Source: Thiotrichaceae bacterium (GTDB lineage Bacteria > Pseudomonadota > Gammaproteobacteria > Thiotrichales > Thiotrichaceae). From it: 32,884 nt of DNA. Below are positions 17,445 to 28,033 of the stretch, in pieces. Positions within the stretch are counted from its first letter, which is position 1, and every line of letters begins with the position of its first letter. The notes beneath the pieces were generated by a model, which was not told the DNA's origin, did no database searches, and worked only from the letters and a program-made list of their open reading frames with translations. The position numbers were made by a program, and so were the translations under genes. The stretch is from positions 1 to 32,884 of the forward strand of contig WFRR01000123.1 of NCBI GenBank assembly GCA_015486375.1, given 5' to 3'.

Positions 17445-18025
17445 ACTTTTTTAATATTGGCATCGGCAGGTAAATCTGCAAGCAATGCATTAGCTAAACG
17501 CCGCCAATCGAAATATTCACCGGGATCTGTTTTTCTATTGGGAGCAATATGTTCATGCCCCGTAATATGTTGTTTATTTAATGTTGGATACTGTTTTAGT
17601 AAGCAATTAATAACGTATTCAAGCTGCTGATATTGTGCTTCGGTAAAGGGTTGATAATCTGTACCTTCCATCTCTATGCCAATTGAAAAATCATTACATA
17701 TTTCACGTCCTTGATAAGCAGAAATACCTGCGTGCCATGCCCTCAAATGAAAAGGTACATATTGCACAACTTCTCCTGTGCGTCGAATCAATAAATGACT
17801 CGAAACCCGTAGATGATGGATATCGGCAAAAAATGGATGCTCATCCTTAGGCAATTGATTGGTAAACAAGGCATCAATCCACGGTGTACCAAATTCATTA
17901 GGAGGCAAACTAATATTATGGATAACAATTAAATCCATATCCTCAGCATGAGGACGTTCATTATGATTGGGTGAGGGAACGTAACGGGCGCAGTCTAATA
18001 GCCCTGTTTTTGTATCAATATGCAT
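17441..18025 (-). CDS. ampD: 1,6-anhydro-N-acetylmuramyl-L-alanine amidase AmpD
   Basis: AmpD cleaves the peptide from 1,6-anhydroMurNAc in the cytoplasm during murein recycling, and so controls inducer level for AmpR-type beta-lactamase regulation where present. The 194-aa protein has the zinc ligands H36 (VIHN), H157 (TGHEHIAP) and D167 (KTDPG). The catalytic E118 lies in GIEMEG, with K165 nearby. There is no signal peptide, as expected for AmpD rather than AmiD. Its stop overlaps the stop of the convergent alpha-2-macroglobulin-like gene within the bases TTAA. It works in the same pathway as Mpl. Confidence 0.94.
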   Translation of the reverse strand: MHIDTKTGLLDCARYVPSPNHNERPHAEDMDLIVIHNISLPPNEFGTPWIDALFTNQLPKDEHPFFADIHHLRVSSHLLIRRTGEVVQYVPFHLRAWHAGISAYQGREICNDFSIGIEMEGTDYQPFTEAQYQQLEYVINCLLKQYPTLNKQHITGHEHIAPNRKTDPGEYFDWRRLANALLADLPADANIKKV

Positions 18026-18086
18026 ATTAATGTCGTGGTCGAATGAGTATTGCTAATATTAGCTTTATTTTGTGGAGTTTATATCA

Positions 18087-18593
18087 ATGTTTGAGAAATT
18101 GATTATCAATAAAGTCGGGATTTACACTCTTATTACCGTGGTTATATTCAGCTTATCAGCTTGTTCACCTCGCTCTAATATTCAAACATCATCGCAATAT
18201 ACTAATAATTACACTTCACTTTCACCGCAACGCCAACAATTGATGAAAATCGCCCACCAAAATCTAGGAAAACCTTATAAATGGGGTGGAAATAATCCTC
18301 AGGAGGGCTTCGATTGTAGTGGCTTGATGGTGTACAGCCATCAACAATCGGGTATTACGATTCCACGCACTGCAGCACAACAACGTGATGCAAGTCAAAC
18401 ACTTTCGCGCAGTCAATTAATGCCCGGTGATATGATTTTTTTTAAAACAGGCAGGAAAACCAATCATGTTGGAATTTATATCGGTAATGATGAATTTATA
18501 CATGCCTCAACCAGTCGTAAACAAGTTAAAAAAGACAAGTTAAGTTATCCTTATTGGCAGAGAAATTTTGTTAAATATGGCTCGTTTTTATAA
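18087..18593 (+). CDS. NlpC/P60 family peptidoglycan endopeptidase lipoprotein
   Basis: This is a periplasmic cysteine peptidase that cuts peptidoglycan stem peptides or cross-links. The ATG at 18087 is chosen over an in-frame GTG at 18072 because GTGGAG (18072-18077) serves as the ribosome site. The 168-aa precursor has lipobox LSAC with C26. A short linker precedes an NlpC/P60 domain from about 48 to 168. The catalytic triad is C77 (FDCSGL), H127 (NHVGIY) and H139 (FIHAST). It resembles the Spr/MepS/NlpC group in size and layout. It is divergent from ampD (61-nt spacer) and followed 21 nt later by a small unknown gene. Confidence 0.92.
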   Translation: MFEKLIINKVGIYTLITVVIFSLSACSPRSNIQTSSQYTNNYTSLSPQRQQLMKIAHQNLGKPYKWGGNNPQEGFDCSGLMVYSHQQSGITIPRTAAQQRDASQTLSRSQLMPGDMIFFKTGRKTNHVGIYIGNDEFIHASTSRKQVKKDKLSYPYWQRNFVKYGSFL

Positions 18594-18614
18594 TTTTTTA
18601 AAGGTAAAACCAAT

Positions 18615-18893
18615 ATGGCTCAAGTCATTAATGCCGCTAGGATGCAAGAATCCATTCAGATGTTAGAAACCTATATGACAGAGGATGATATTAAACCCTT
18701 ACTCCCTATTTTTGCGCAATTAAAAAAAGATCCTCAAAATGAAATGCTTTTCAAGCAGCTTGCTGAGCTACTAGATACGATAGGGACAAGACAGGGAGCA
18801 GTTTTCACCTATGCTCCCTATATTGCCATTTTGTTATCGGATGACCCACTGCGCTGGCAACAGACAGATGCTCCGATAATGGCTAATAACTAA
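18615..18893 (+). CDS. Small hypothetical protein, 92 aa
   Basis: I do not recognise the family. The protein is mostly helical and acidic, with no signal peptide or long membrane segment. A hydrophobic patch, FTYAPYIAILLSDDPLRW, lies near the C-terminus. The ATG has an AAAGG-like site about 10 nt upstream and follows the NlpC/P60 gene by 21 nt, so co-transcription is likely. Its stop overlaps the stop of the convergent moeA by 4 nt. Tight packing on both sides supports a real gene, but the function is unknown. Confidence 0.65.
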   Translation: MAQVINAARMQESIQMLETYMTEDDIKPLLPIFAQLKKDPQNEMLFKQLAELLDTIGTRQGAVFTYAPYIAILLSDDPLRWQQTDAPIMANN

Positions 18894-20155
18894 CACGAAA
18901 ATAATTCAGAAAATGGATAAAATTTCAGTCGATCGCCTTTTTTAACCACGGTATTGACAGGAATACAAGCCAGCCCATCCGCCCATGTGGTCGAACTGAG
19001 TACACCTGAACCTTGATGAGAATAGCGTTGCAGTACTTGTGTTCCTTGCGTATTTTCGCGTAAGGATACACGGAAATATTCTTCTCGACTCGCGGCTTTT
19101 GCTAAATCGAAATCAGCGGGAATATCAAAGGTTGTGGTGTGACATTTAGTTTTACCTTGTAATTTTTGTAGATACGGTCGCGCTAAAATACAGAACGTCG
19201 CAAATACAGAAACAGGATTACCCGGTAAGCCGATGAAAGGTGTCTCATCAATATGTCCAAAGGCAAGCGGTTTACCCGGTTTGATATTAATACGCCATAG
19301 ATTAAGCTGTCCGAGTTCTTCTAAAGCCACTCGAATATGATCTTCTTCACCCACCGACACACCGCCACTGGTCATTAACATATCTGCCTGTTGAACTGCT
19401 TCTAGCATGGCGGCTTTAGTCGCTGTTAATGTATCTTCTACAATGCCTAAATCCAGTAATTCACAGCCAATACTTTCCAACATACTGCGTAAGGTATAAC
19501 GGTTAGAATTATAAATTTGTCCTGATTTTAGCGTTTCATTCGGTTCACGTAATTCATCACCTGTAGAAAAAATAGCCACCTTTAAACGTTTAAATACGCT
19601 GACTTCAGCCAAGCCAATGGATGCAGCTAGACCCAAATCTTGCGGTCTTAACGTTTGTCCTCGATACAAAATGGTGTCACCTTTAGCAATATCCTCACCA
19701 GCGGGACGAATATTTGCATCAATAATGGCATGACGAGCATCGATGCAGACTTGTTGCTTATAGCCACCATTAGTCAGCGAGGTTTGCTGGCAAAATTCCT
19801 GCATAATGACTGTATCTGCATTGGGTGGAATCGGTGCGCCTGTAAAAATACGGGCGGCGGTGCCTTCTGCTAATGTTGTGCCAACCTCACCTGCACAAAT
19901 TCGTTGGCTGATCGGTAAACAATGTGCTGTTGCCACCTGTAAATCACCATAATTAAGTGCATAACCATCCATTGCACTATTATTCGCAGGTGGAACATTA
20001 ATTGTAGAGCTTACATCCTGAGCTAAAACACGCCCAAGTGCTGCAGTAATAGAGATAGTTTCTGTTTTAAGCTGTGTTGATACCGTTTTCAGCATTTGTG
20101 TAATGGCTGTATTAACAGGGATGAGTAGATCTGGAATATTGTCACAATCAGTCAT
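18890..20155 (-). CDS. moeA: Molybdopterin molybdotransferase MoeA
   Basis: MoeA inserts molybdate into adenylylated molybdopterin, the last general step of molybdenum cofactor synthesis. The 421-aa protein has the conserved PANNSAMDGYAL block (about 56-67) and GEDIAKGDTIL. It also has the FSTGDEL motif, the TSGGVSVGEEDHI block and FGLPGNPVS-type residues (GLPGNPVSVF) in the MoaB/MogA-like domain. A C-terminal beta-barrel domain follows. It begins 2 nt after the moaB stop, so the pair is an operon. It implies at least one molybdoenzyme in this organism, none of which is in the window. Confidence 0.95.
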   Translation of the reverse strand: MTDCDNIPDLLIPVNTAITQMLKTVSTQLKTETISITAALGRVLAQDVSSTINVPPANNSAMDGYALNYGDLQVATAHCLPISQRICAGEVGTTLAEGTAARIFTGAPIPPNADTVIMQEFCQQTSLTNGGYKQQVCIDARHAIIDANIRPAGEDIAKGDTILYRGQTLRPQDLGLAASIGLAEVSVFKRLKVAIFSTGDELREPNETLKSGQIYNSNRYTLRSMLESIGCELLDLGIVEDTLTATKAAMLEAVQQADMLMTSGGVSVGEEDHIRVALEELGQLNLWRINIKPGKPLAFGHIDETPFIGLPGNPVSVFATFCILARPYLQKLQGKTKCHTTTFDIPADFDLAKAASREEYFRVSLRENTQGTQVLQRYSHQGSGVLSSTTWADGLACIPVNTVVKKGDRLKFYPFSELFSC

Positions 20156-20157
20156 AA

Positions 20158-20691
20158 TTATTGATCTCGTTTCATAAGGGGCATAACCCCAATCATATTG
20201 CAGGGTTGATTACGGTTATCGAGTTGCGCAGCAATAATGCCATCCCAACCATCTTTACAGGCTCCCGGTGAACCAGGTAAACAAAAAATAACCGTCGCAT
20301 TGGCAATGCCTGCAATTGCGCGTGATTGAATCGTGGAAGTTTTAATAATTTGATAAGAAAGATAACGAAATATTTCGCCAAATCCTTCTACCTCTTTATC
20401 AAACAAAGGTTTCATTGCTTCTGGTGTATTATCACGAGCAGTCATACCTGTTCCGCCTGTGGTGACCACCGCCTGTATATTGGGGTCAGCAATCCATTGT
20501 GAAACCACTGCGCGTATTTGATAAATACTGTCTTTAACAATGGTTTTTTCAGCTAAATCATGACCTGCCGCTTGTATGCGATCGACTAATAAACGACCTG
20601 CACTATCGGTCTCTTCAGTACGGGTATCAGAGATAGTCATTACCGCAATATTAATGGGTTTAAAAATGCTACTATCAGGTGAATTAGACAT
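20158..20691 (-). CDS. moaB: Molybdenum cofactor biosynthesis protein MoaB
   Basis: MoaB/MogA proteins adenylylate molybdopterin before MoeA adds molybdate. The ATG at 20691 is preferred (177 aa) over a TTG at 20727, because AAAAGGA lies upstream of the ATG. The motifs AVMTISDTRTEETDSAG, VTTGGTGMTARDNTPEA and FCLPGSPGACKDGWD are those of MoaB. The protein carries an N-terminal tail of about 15 polar residues. It is the first gene of the moaB-moeA pair. The symbol moaB is favoured over mogA by length and motif wording. Confidence 0.92.
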   Translation of the reverse strand: MSNSPDSSIFKPINIAVMTISDTRTEETDSAGRLLVDRIQAAGHDLAEKTIVKDSIYQIRAVVSQWIADPNIQAVVTTGGTGMTARDNTPEAMKPLFDKEVEGFGEIFRYLSYQIIKTSTIQSRAIAGIANATVIFCLPGSPGACKDGWDGIIAAQLDNRNQPCNMIGVMPLMKRDQ

Positions 20692-20788
20692 AAAATTTTG
20701 TGTCCTTTTGAGATGATGACTGATCAATTGATCAAAGAAGTTAGTTAAGGTGATGCCTTAATAAAGATTGCAATACTTTACATCGGAA

Positions 20789-20814
20789 GACTAAATTCAG
20801 AATTGATTTTAGTC
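20789..20814. repeat. Short inverted repeat in the fusA2-moaB spacer
   Basis: GACTAAA (20789-20795) and TTTAGTC (20808-20814) form a perfect 7-bp stem with a 12-nt loop in the 234-nt spacer between fusA2 and moaB. It may be part of the moaB promoter region or a transcript end. No further assignment is possible. Confidence 0.35.
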
Positions 20815-20855
20815 ATTAGAATCTATTTTTACGAAAGAATTAAAGCGAATCCTAC

Positions 20856-20884
20856 ATCAAGTCTAACCATTATGTTAGCTTGAT
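20856..20884 (-). terminator. Hairpin downstream of fusA2
   Basis: ATCAAG plus CTAAC (20856-20867, one bulged T) pair with GTTAG plus CTTGAT (20874-20884) around the loop CATTAT. It lies about 40 nt past the fusA2 stop. No U-run follows on the minus strand, so it may protect the mRNA 3' end rather than terminate by itself. Confidence 0.45.
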
Positions 20885-20925
20885 GAGGATAACACTTAAG
20901 TGATTACAAAGTAATCAACAGCGTG

Positions 20926-23013
20926 TTACTTCTTAGCCGCTGCACGTTCTTTAACTTCTTTAATCACTTCTTCAGCAACATTTTTGGGGCAAGGTAAGTA
21001 GCTTTCAAATTCCATTGAGAACTGACCACGACCCGAAGTCATAGTACGTAAATCACCAATATAACCAAACATTTCACTCAGTGGCACACTGGCTTTAATA
21101 CGTACGCCTGTTGCCCCTGCTTCTTGAGACTGAATCATGCCACGACGACGATTAAGGTCACCAATCACATCACCGACGTGATCTTCGGGTGTAAATACAT
21201 CAACCTTCATAATCGGCTCAAGTAATTGAGGCCCTGCTTTAGGCATAGATTGACGGTACGCACCACGGGCAGCTAATTCAAATGCCATCGCAGAGGAATC
21301 AACTGCATGGTAAGCACCATCCGTTAAGTTGACTTTAACATCTAAACAAGGGAAACCTGCTAAAACACCTTGATCTAAAATAAGACCAAAGGCTTTCTCA
21401 ATGGCAGGCCAATATTCTCTAGGAACATTACCGCCTGTAACCGACGATTCAAACTCATAACCACTACCTGACTCACCTGGCTCAATAATGTAATCAATAC
21501 GACCAAACTGACCCGAACCACCTGACTGTTTCTTATGAGTGTAGGTATCTTCAATACGCTCTGTAATCGTTTCACGGTAAGCAACCTGAGGTTTACCGAC
21601 TTCAACTTCTACTCCGTGAGTACGACGTAAGATGTCAATTTTAATATCTAAATGTAGCTCACCCATGCCTTTAAGGATGGTTTCACCACTGTCTTCGTCT
21701 GTTTCAACGCGGAATGAGGGATCTTCTGCAATCATTTTACCAATGGCAATACCCATTTTTTCTGATGCACCTTTATCTTTAGGCGCAACGGCAATAGAAA
21801 TAACAGGCTCTGGGAAGACCATTGGCTCAAGTACCGCAGGATTCTTAATATCACACAATGTATGCCCTGTTTGGACATTCTTCATACCCAAGACAGCAAC
21901 AATATCACCCGCTTGTGCGCCATCTAATTCGATACGCTCATCGGCATGCATCTCAACAATACGTCCAATACGCTCAGTTTTACCTGTTGATGAATTGAGT
22001 ACGGTTGTACCTTTAGAAATTTTACCTGAGTAAACGCGAATAAAGGTTAATGCACCAAAGCGATCATCCATAATTTTGAATGCTAAAGCACGGAATGGGT
22101 TTTCTGCATCAACAATCGCATATTCACCTGTTTCTTCACCTTCAAGATCCACTTCTGGCTGAGGAGGCACTTCTGTTGGGCTAGGAAGATAATCAACCAC
22201 TGCATCTAAAATAAGTTGCACACCTTTGTTTTTAAAGGCAGAACCACAGTAAGTTGGGAAGAAATCAAGCGCAATCGTTCCTTTACGGATACAAGCCTTA
22301 ATTGTTTCAATGCTAGGTTCTTCACCTTCAAGGTAAGCTTCCATCGCATCATCATCTTGCTCTAATGCTGTCTCAATCAATTCCTCACGATATTCTTCGA
22401 CCAGATCCAGCATATCTTCAGGGACATCTTGAATCGTATAACTAAAGGGATCGCTAGAATCTGTCCAGACCCATGCCTTTTCAGTCAGAATATCCACCAT
22501 ACCCGTGAATTCATCTTCTGTACCAATCGGCAATACCATCACTAATGGGTTTGCACCTAAGACCGTTTTAATCTGATCGACCACGCGGTACATATCTGCA
22601 CCCATACGATCAAGCTTATTGATAAAGATGATTCGTGCTACTGCAGATTCATTCGCATAACGCCAGTTAGTTTCTGATTGAGGCTCTACACCACCAGAAC
22701 CACAGAATACACCGACACCACCATCTAATACTTTTAATGAACGGTAAACTTCAATAGTAAAATCAACGTGTCCTGGTGTATCAATAATATTGAAACGGTG
22801 ATCATCCCATACACAGCTTGTTGCTGCAGATTGAATCGTGATGCCACGCTCACGCTCCTGATCCATGAAGTCGGTTGTTGCTTCACCATCATGTACTTCA
22901 CCTAATTTATGAATTTTACCTGTAAGGCTCAATATCCGTTCGGTTGTTGTTGTTTTACCTGCGTCAACGTGTGCGAAGATACCGATATTTCGGTAGAGGC
23001 TTAAATCTGTCAT
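20926..23013 (-). CDS. fusA2: Elongation factor G, second type (EF-G2)
   Basis: EF-G is the GTPase that drives ribosomal translocation and, with RRF, ribosome recycling. The 695-aa protein has G1 AHVDAGKT (14-21), RGITI (57-61), DTPGH (78-82) and NKLD (132-135), with all five EF-G domains by length. The wording [20 protein letters not shown] and [15 protein letters not shown] resembles the EF-G2/FusB paralogue of Vibrio and Pseudomonas rather than the str-operon EF-G. It also stands alone, with no rpsL, rpsG or tuf beside it. A canonical fusA is therefore expected elsewhere. It could take over translocation under particular conditions, but that is family-level inference. Confidence 0.9.
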   Translation of the reverse strand: MTDLSLYRNIGIFAHVDAGKTTTTERILSLTGKIHKLGEVHDGEATTDFMDQERERGITIQSAATSCVWDDHRFNIIDTPGHVDFTIEVYRSLKVLDGGVGVFCGSGGVEPQSETNWRYANESAVARIIFINKLDRMGADMYRVVDQIKTVLGANPLVMVLPIGTEDEFTGMVDILTEKAWVWTDSSDPFSYTIQDVPEDMLDLVEEYREELIETALEQDDDAMEAYLEGEEPSIETIKACIRKGTIALDFFPTYCGSAFKNKGVQLILDAVVDYLPSPTEVPPQPEVDLEGEETGEYAIVDAENPFRALAFKIMDDRFGALTFIRVYSGKISKGTTVLNSSTGKTERIGRIVEMHADERIELDGAQAGDIVAVLGMKNVQTGHTLCDIKNPAVLEPMVFPEPVISIAVAPKDKGASEKMGIAIGKMIAEDPSFRVETDEDSGETILKGMGELHLDIKIDILRRTHGVEVEVGKPQVAYRETITERIEDTYTHKKQSGGSGQFGRIDYIIEPGESGSGYEFESSVTGGNVPREYWPAIEKAFGLILDQGVLAGFPCLDVKVNLTDGAYHAVDSSAMAFELAARGAYRQSMPKAGPQLLEPIMKVDVFTPEDHVGDVIGDLNRRRGMIQSQEAGATGVRIKASVPLSEMFGYIGDLRTMTSGRGQFSMEFESYLPCPKNVAEEVIKEVKERAAAKK

Positions 23014-23250
23014 GTCTGTACTCTAAAAATTAAGCAAAAGGCCATGTACACTGTTTATCAACCAGTAGTTTTGATTTAATGGCCTAAATTTAGGTGAATA
23101 TTTTCAATATTACTATTAAAAACTTTTGTGTGATGGAAGGGTATATCTACTCACCCAACACGAAAAACCCGCTATTCTAACGAAAAACGGTTGAATAGGG
23201 TAAAATTTTTTAACGAGCCACATACCGATACTTTCTAAACAATGTAAATT

Positions 23251-23281
23251 TATCATGATAGGATATTGCGGCATCATGATG
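23251..23281. promoter_or_regulatory. Twin 10-bp palindromes sharing ATCATGAT, 21 bp apart
   Basis: TATCATGATA (23251-23260) and CATCATGATG (23272-23281) are each perfect palindromes around the same 8-bp core. Their centres are 21 bp apart, two DNA turns, so a dimeric regulator could bind both on one face. They lie about 105 bp upstream of hflK, between two divergent genes. No regulator is identified. Confidence 0.45.
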
Positions 23282-23321
23282 AGATGAATACAATCTCAAC
23301 AAAACACAAACAACTTTCGAG

Positions 23322-23349
23322 TTGAAAATAGGTAATTTAGCCTTACTAT
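23322..23349 (+). promoter_or_regulatory. Sigma70-like promoter candidate for hflK-hflC-hisZ-purA
   Basis: TTGAAA (23322-23327) and TACTAT (23344-23349) are separated by 16 nt and match the sigma70 consensus hexamers at 5 and 4 positions. Transcription would start near 23356, about 30 nt before the hflK ATG. Confidence 0.35.
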
Positions 23350-23385
23350 CAGTGCTATTACCATAAACTCAATGGAGTATCGACT

Positions 23386-24561
23386 ATGCCCTGGAATGAA
23401 CCGGGTGGGGACAAAGACCCCTGGAATGGAAAGAACAAAAATCAGAGCTCAAAGGGTGTGGACGATTTAATTGATAAAGTCGCTGGATTTTTTGGTGGAT
23501 CAAAACAAAAAGATGAAAAAAGCGGTAAAAATGGTTTAATCACATTAGTTGTCATCGCAGCTATTGTTTGGGCAATGACAGGTTTTTATACCATTGATGA
23601 ACGAGAGCGAGGCGTAGTTTTACGTTTTGGTGCCTTTTCTGAGATAAGTAAAGCAGGTTTACATTGGCACTTACCTTATCCGATTGAAACGGTTGAAGTC
23701 GTGGATGTGGATTCTACTCGTACAGCTAATGAACGTAAAGTGATGTTGACAAAAGATGAAAATATTGTCGATTTAGCCGTCTCGGTACAGTACAAGATTA
23801 ACAATGTTGAACAATACCTATTTAATGTCGCTAATGCTGATAATGTATCTAGTCAAAACGTAGCCAGTCAAACCAGTAGTACTTTACACCAAGTGATGCG
23901 TTCAGCGATTCGTGAAGTGGTCGGACGCAATAGTATGGACTCCATTATCAAAGATGGACGTGAACAAATTGCTCAAGATACCCGTACCGTTATGCAAGAT
24001 ATTTTAGATAATTACAAGGTGGGTATTGTGATTAATAAGGTCAATCTCACCTATGCAGAAGCACCCGAGGAAGTTAAAGATGCTTTTGATGATGCTAACC
24101 GCGCCCGAGAAGATCAAAATCGTTATCAAAATGAAGCACTGGCGTATGAAAAGAAGGTTATTCCTGCTGCCCGAGGACGTGCTGCACGGATTGAGCAAGA
24201 AGCAAAAGCTTATAAAGAACGCTTAATTGCTGAGTCAGAAGGTGAAGCGGATCGCTTTTCTAAACTGTTAGTGGAATATCAAAAAGCCCCTGAAGTTACC
24301 CGTCAACGCTTGTATTTAGAAACGATTGAGGAAGTGCTGGGTAAAACCCAAAAAGTTATTATCGATGCGAAGTCAGGTAATAATATTATGATGTTACCGA
24401 TTAACACCCAGAATGCAGTCCAAAGTTCCGATACGATGAGTAATGAAAAAATGCAACAGGCAATTGAAGCCGCAGCCGTTAAGAAAGTTGCAGAACTACA
24501 GCGTTTAAAAACAAACCAGCGCAGCTCAAGTCGTGAGCCTCGTGTGATAGGAGGTCAATAA
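23386..24561 (+). CDS. hflK: HflK, FtsH protease modulator
   Basis: HflK with HflC forms a large inner-membrane cage of SPFH/prohibitin proteins around the FtsH protease, limiting its access to membrane substrates. The 391-aa protein has the typical glycine/tryptophan-rich head MPWNEPGGDKDPWNG and one membrane segment (about 51-67). The SPFH domain starts at YTIDERERGVVLRFG, with GLHWHLPYPIETVEVVDV. A long charged helix (EDQNRYQNEALAYEKKVIPAARG) follows. ATGGAG precedes the ATG. hflC begins 1 nt after its stop. Confidence 0.96.
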   Translation: MPWNEPGGDKDPWNGKNKNQSSKGVDDLIDKVAGFFGGSKQKDEKSGKNGLITLVVIAAIVWAMTGFYTIDERERGVVLRFGAFSEISKAGLHWHLPYPIETVEVVDVDSTRTANERKVMLTKDENIVDLAVSVQYKINNVEQYLFNVANADNVSSQNVASQTSSTLHQVMRSAIREVVGRNSMDSIIKDGREQIAQDTRTVMQDILDNYKVGIVINKVNLTYAEAPEEVKDAFDDANRAREDQNRYQNEALAYEKKVIPAARGRAARIEQEAKAYKERLIAESEGEADRFSKLLVEYQKAPEVTRQRLYLETIEEVLGKTQKVIIDAKSGNNIMMLPINTQNAVQSSDTMSNEKMQQAIEAAAVKKVAELQRLKTNQRSSSREPRVIGGQ

Positions 24562-24562
24562 C

Positions 24563-25501
24563 ATGAGTTTTAAAAGTTCCTTACCGACCTTACTCGGTAT
24601 TGTGGGTGTTGCCGTCATGAGTTCGGTCTATACGATTGATCAACGTGAGACTGGGCTTAAGTTCAAATTCCGTGAAATCGTTGTGGCTGATATTCCACCG
24701 GGTATACATTTTAAAATACCTTACGTGAATCAGATAAAAACCTTTTCCAATCAAATTTTGACCCTTGATGCAAAACCTGAACGCTTTCTAACCAGTGAAA
24801 AGAAATATGTGATTGTTGATTTCTTTGTCAAATGGCGTATTGCTCATACAGGTACTTTTTATCGTTCCACCGGTGGTGGACGAATGAGTGAAGCCCAGCG
24901 TTTTCTTGAGCAAATTATGAAAGACGGCTTACGGAATGAATTCAGTCGTCGCACTATTAAAGAAGCCCTTTCGGAACAACGGGGTGCAATTATGGCGGGT
25001 TTAAAAACTAAATCCAGTGTTGATGCAAAGAAATTAGGAATTGAAATTGTTGATGTTCGCGTCAGCCAAATTGATTTCCCTAATACAGTCAGTGATTCCG
25101 TATTTGAACGTATGCGCTCAGAACGTAAACAGGTCGCACAGGATTTCCGTTCACGCGGTAAAGAAAAAGCCGAAGCAACCCGTGCAAGTGCGGATAGTAC
25201 TGCGATTATTATCGAAGCTGAAGCCTATCGAGATGCAGAAAAAGTACGCGGTGATGGTGATTCTAAAGCGGCCAATACCTACGCCAATGCGTATCAAAAA
25301 AACCCTGAATTTTATGCGTTTTACCGTAGTTTAGGTGCATATAGAACATCATTGGGACAAAGTAACGATGTAATTGTCTTAGAACCTGACTCAGAGTTTT
25401 TTAATTACTTTAAAGGTTCGGACACGGTTCAACGACGAGTCACTGCACCAACAACCCCTGTGAGCATTAATCCGACGACACCACCAAATAATGGATACTA
25501 G
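24563..25501 (+). CDS. hflC: HflC, FtsH protease modulator
   Basis: HflC is the partner of HflK in the FtsH-regulating membrane complex. The 312-aa protein has an N-terminal membrane segment (LPTLLGIVGVAVMSSVY) and the SPFH start YTIDQRETGLKFKFRE. The IVDVRVSQIDFPNTVSDSVFERMRSERKQ motif and the GEKEAxRxRA-type helix (GKEKAEATRASADSTAIII) follow. The final 25 residues are a threonine/proline-rich tail not seen in E. coli HflC. A strong TAGGAGGT site inside the hflK 3' end drives translation. hisZ starts 5 nt after the stop. Confidence 0.96.
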   Translation: MSFKSSLPTLLGIVGVAVMSSVYTIDQRETGLKFKFREIVVADIPPGIHFKIPYVNQIKTFSNQILTLDAKPERFLTSEKKYVIVDFFVKWRIAHTGTFYRSTGGGRMSEAQRFLEQIMKDGLRNEFSRRTIKEALSEQRGAIMAGLKTKSSVDAKKLGIEIVDVRVSQIDFPNTVSDSVFERMRSERKQVAQDFRSRGKEKAEATRASADSTAIIIEAEAYRDAEKVRGDGDSKAANTYANAYQKNPEFYAFYRSLGAYRTSLGQSNDVIVLEPDSEFFNYFKGSDTVQRRVTAPTTPVSINPTTPPNNGY

Positions 25502-25506
25502 TCATT

Positions 25507-26691
25507 ATGACTGAAAAAAATTACTGGGTGCTTCCTGATGGGATTAGTGAAGCACTCCCCGACGAAGCCGAAACAACAGAAATCTTGCGACGGCAGTTAC
25601 TGGATACTTACCAACGTTGGGGCTATCGTTTAGTCATGCCTCCTTTGGTCGAATTCATGGATTCCTTACGGGCAGGTGTTGGTTCATTATTGGATTTACA
25701 AACCTTTAAAGTGCGTGACTCACTCAGTGATCGACAGTTAGGTATTCGTGCGGATATTACCCCACAAGTTGCCCGTATTGATGCACACAGTTTGAAATCG
25801 GAATACCCCAATCGTCTCTGCTATGCGGGTTCTGTCCTTCGTACTAAAAGCGAACACTTCGAAGGCTCTCGTTCTCCCTTACAAATCGGGGCTGAACTGT
25901 TTGGGCATTCAGGTTTAGCCAGTGATTATGAACTCATTGCGTTAATGCTGGAAACACTCAGCCTTGCAGGGATTGAAGATGTTGTACTGGATGTAGGTCA
26001 TGTTGATGTATTTCGTGGTCTTTCAGCACAAGCAGACTTATCAGAAAAAGAAGAAATTCAATTTTTTGATATGCTCGAACGTAAATCAATTCCTGAAATT
26101 GAAGCATGGATTAAACAACGTAATTTACCCAGTAGAATAGCTAAAATGCTCAATGCTTTACCCCGTTTAAGCGGTGATAGTGTTGTGCTAGAAGAATCCA
26201 AACTGGCTTTAGCGGATGCTAATCAAGAGGTAAAACAGGCTTTAGATTATTTAATTGCACTGAGTCAACGTATTCAAGCTAATTGGCCACAGGTTACCTT
26301 ACATATTGATTTATCTGAATTACGTGGTTATAGCTATCACACCGGCATTATCTATGCGGCCTATGTACCACGCTCAGGGCGTGAAGTTGCACGCGGTGGA
26401 CGTTATGATGATATTGGTCAGCACTTTGGTAATGCGCGCGCAGCAACAGGCTTTAGTACCAGCTTAGGTTTGCTTCTCGATATGGGAAATTATCAATATG
26501 AACCACCCTGCCCCATACTGGCACCTTGCGACTCTGATCCCGCTCTCAATACACTAATAAAGCGGCTCCGTGATCAGGGCGAAGCTATTATTCGCCAATT
26601 AGACGGACAAACAGATGAGGATTGCAAACACTTAAATTGTAATCGCAAGATTGTTTTAAAAGATGACGCTTGGGCTGTCGTCAATATTTAG
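25507..26691 (+). CDS. hisZ: ATP phosphoribosyltransferase regulatory subunit HisZ
   Basis: HisZ is a catalytically inactive relative of histidyl-tRNA synthetase that binds short-form HisG, the first enzyme of histidine synthesis, and is needed for its activity and feedback control. The 394-aa protein starts WVLPDGISEALPDEAE and has the class II synthetase-like core GIRADITPQVARIDAHSL. It also has GAELFGHSGLASDYEL and the SELRGYSYHTGIIYAAY block near the end. It lies between hflC and purA, the usual place in many gammaproteobacteria. A short-form hisG is expected elsewhere in the genome. Confidence 0.93.
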   Translation: MTEKNYWVLPDGISEALPDEAETTEILRRQLLDTYQRWGYRLVMPPLVEFMDSLRAGVGSLLDLQTFKVRDSLSDRQLGIRADITPQVARIDAHSLKSEYPNRLCYAGSVLRTKSEHFEGSRSPLQIGAELFGHSGLASDYELIALMLETLSLAGIEDVVLDVGHVDVFRGLSAQADLSEKEEIQFFDMLERKSIPEIEAWIKQRNLPSRIAKMLNALPRLSGDSVVLEESKLALADANQEVKQALDYLIALSQRIQANWPQVTLHIDLSELRGYSYHTGIIYAAYVPRSGREVARGGRYDDIGQHFGNARAATGFSTSLGLLLDMGNYQYEPPCPILAPCDSDPALNTLIKRLRDQGEAIIRQLDGQTDEDCKHLNCNRKIVLKDDAWAVVNI

Positions 26692-26703
26692 TTTTAAAGT
26701 TGA

Positions 26704-28008
<1,305 letters not shown>

Positions 28009-28033
28009 GCCCGTTACTCAACCGTAAAATGTA

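Larger units (their letters stand above)
23014..23385. other. 372-bp divergent regulatory spacer between fusA2 and hflK
   Basis: No gene was found. Near fusA2, AGGCCAT and ATGGCCT form an inverted repeat within about 23040-23085. AATATT pairs occur near 23098-23113. Nearer hflK there are two 10-bp palindromes and a promoter-like pair of hexamers, listed separately. The spacer should carry promoters for both directions. Confidence 0.6.

Noticed and set aside
21632-22033. 133-aa open frame antisense to fusA2
   Set aside because: It is a shadow of the strongly conserved EF-G coding strand, with no ribosome site or recognisable protein features.
20926-23013. Considered as the canonical str-operon fusA
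   Set aside because: There is no rpsL, rpsG or tuf alongside, and the N-terminal motif wording fits the EF-G2 paralogue.
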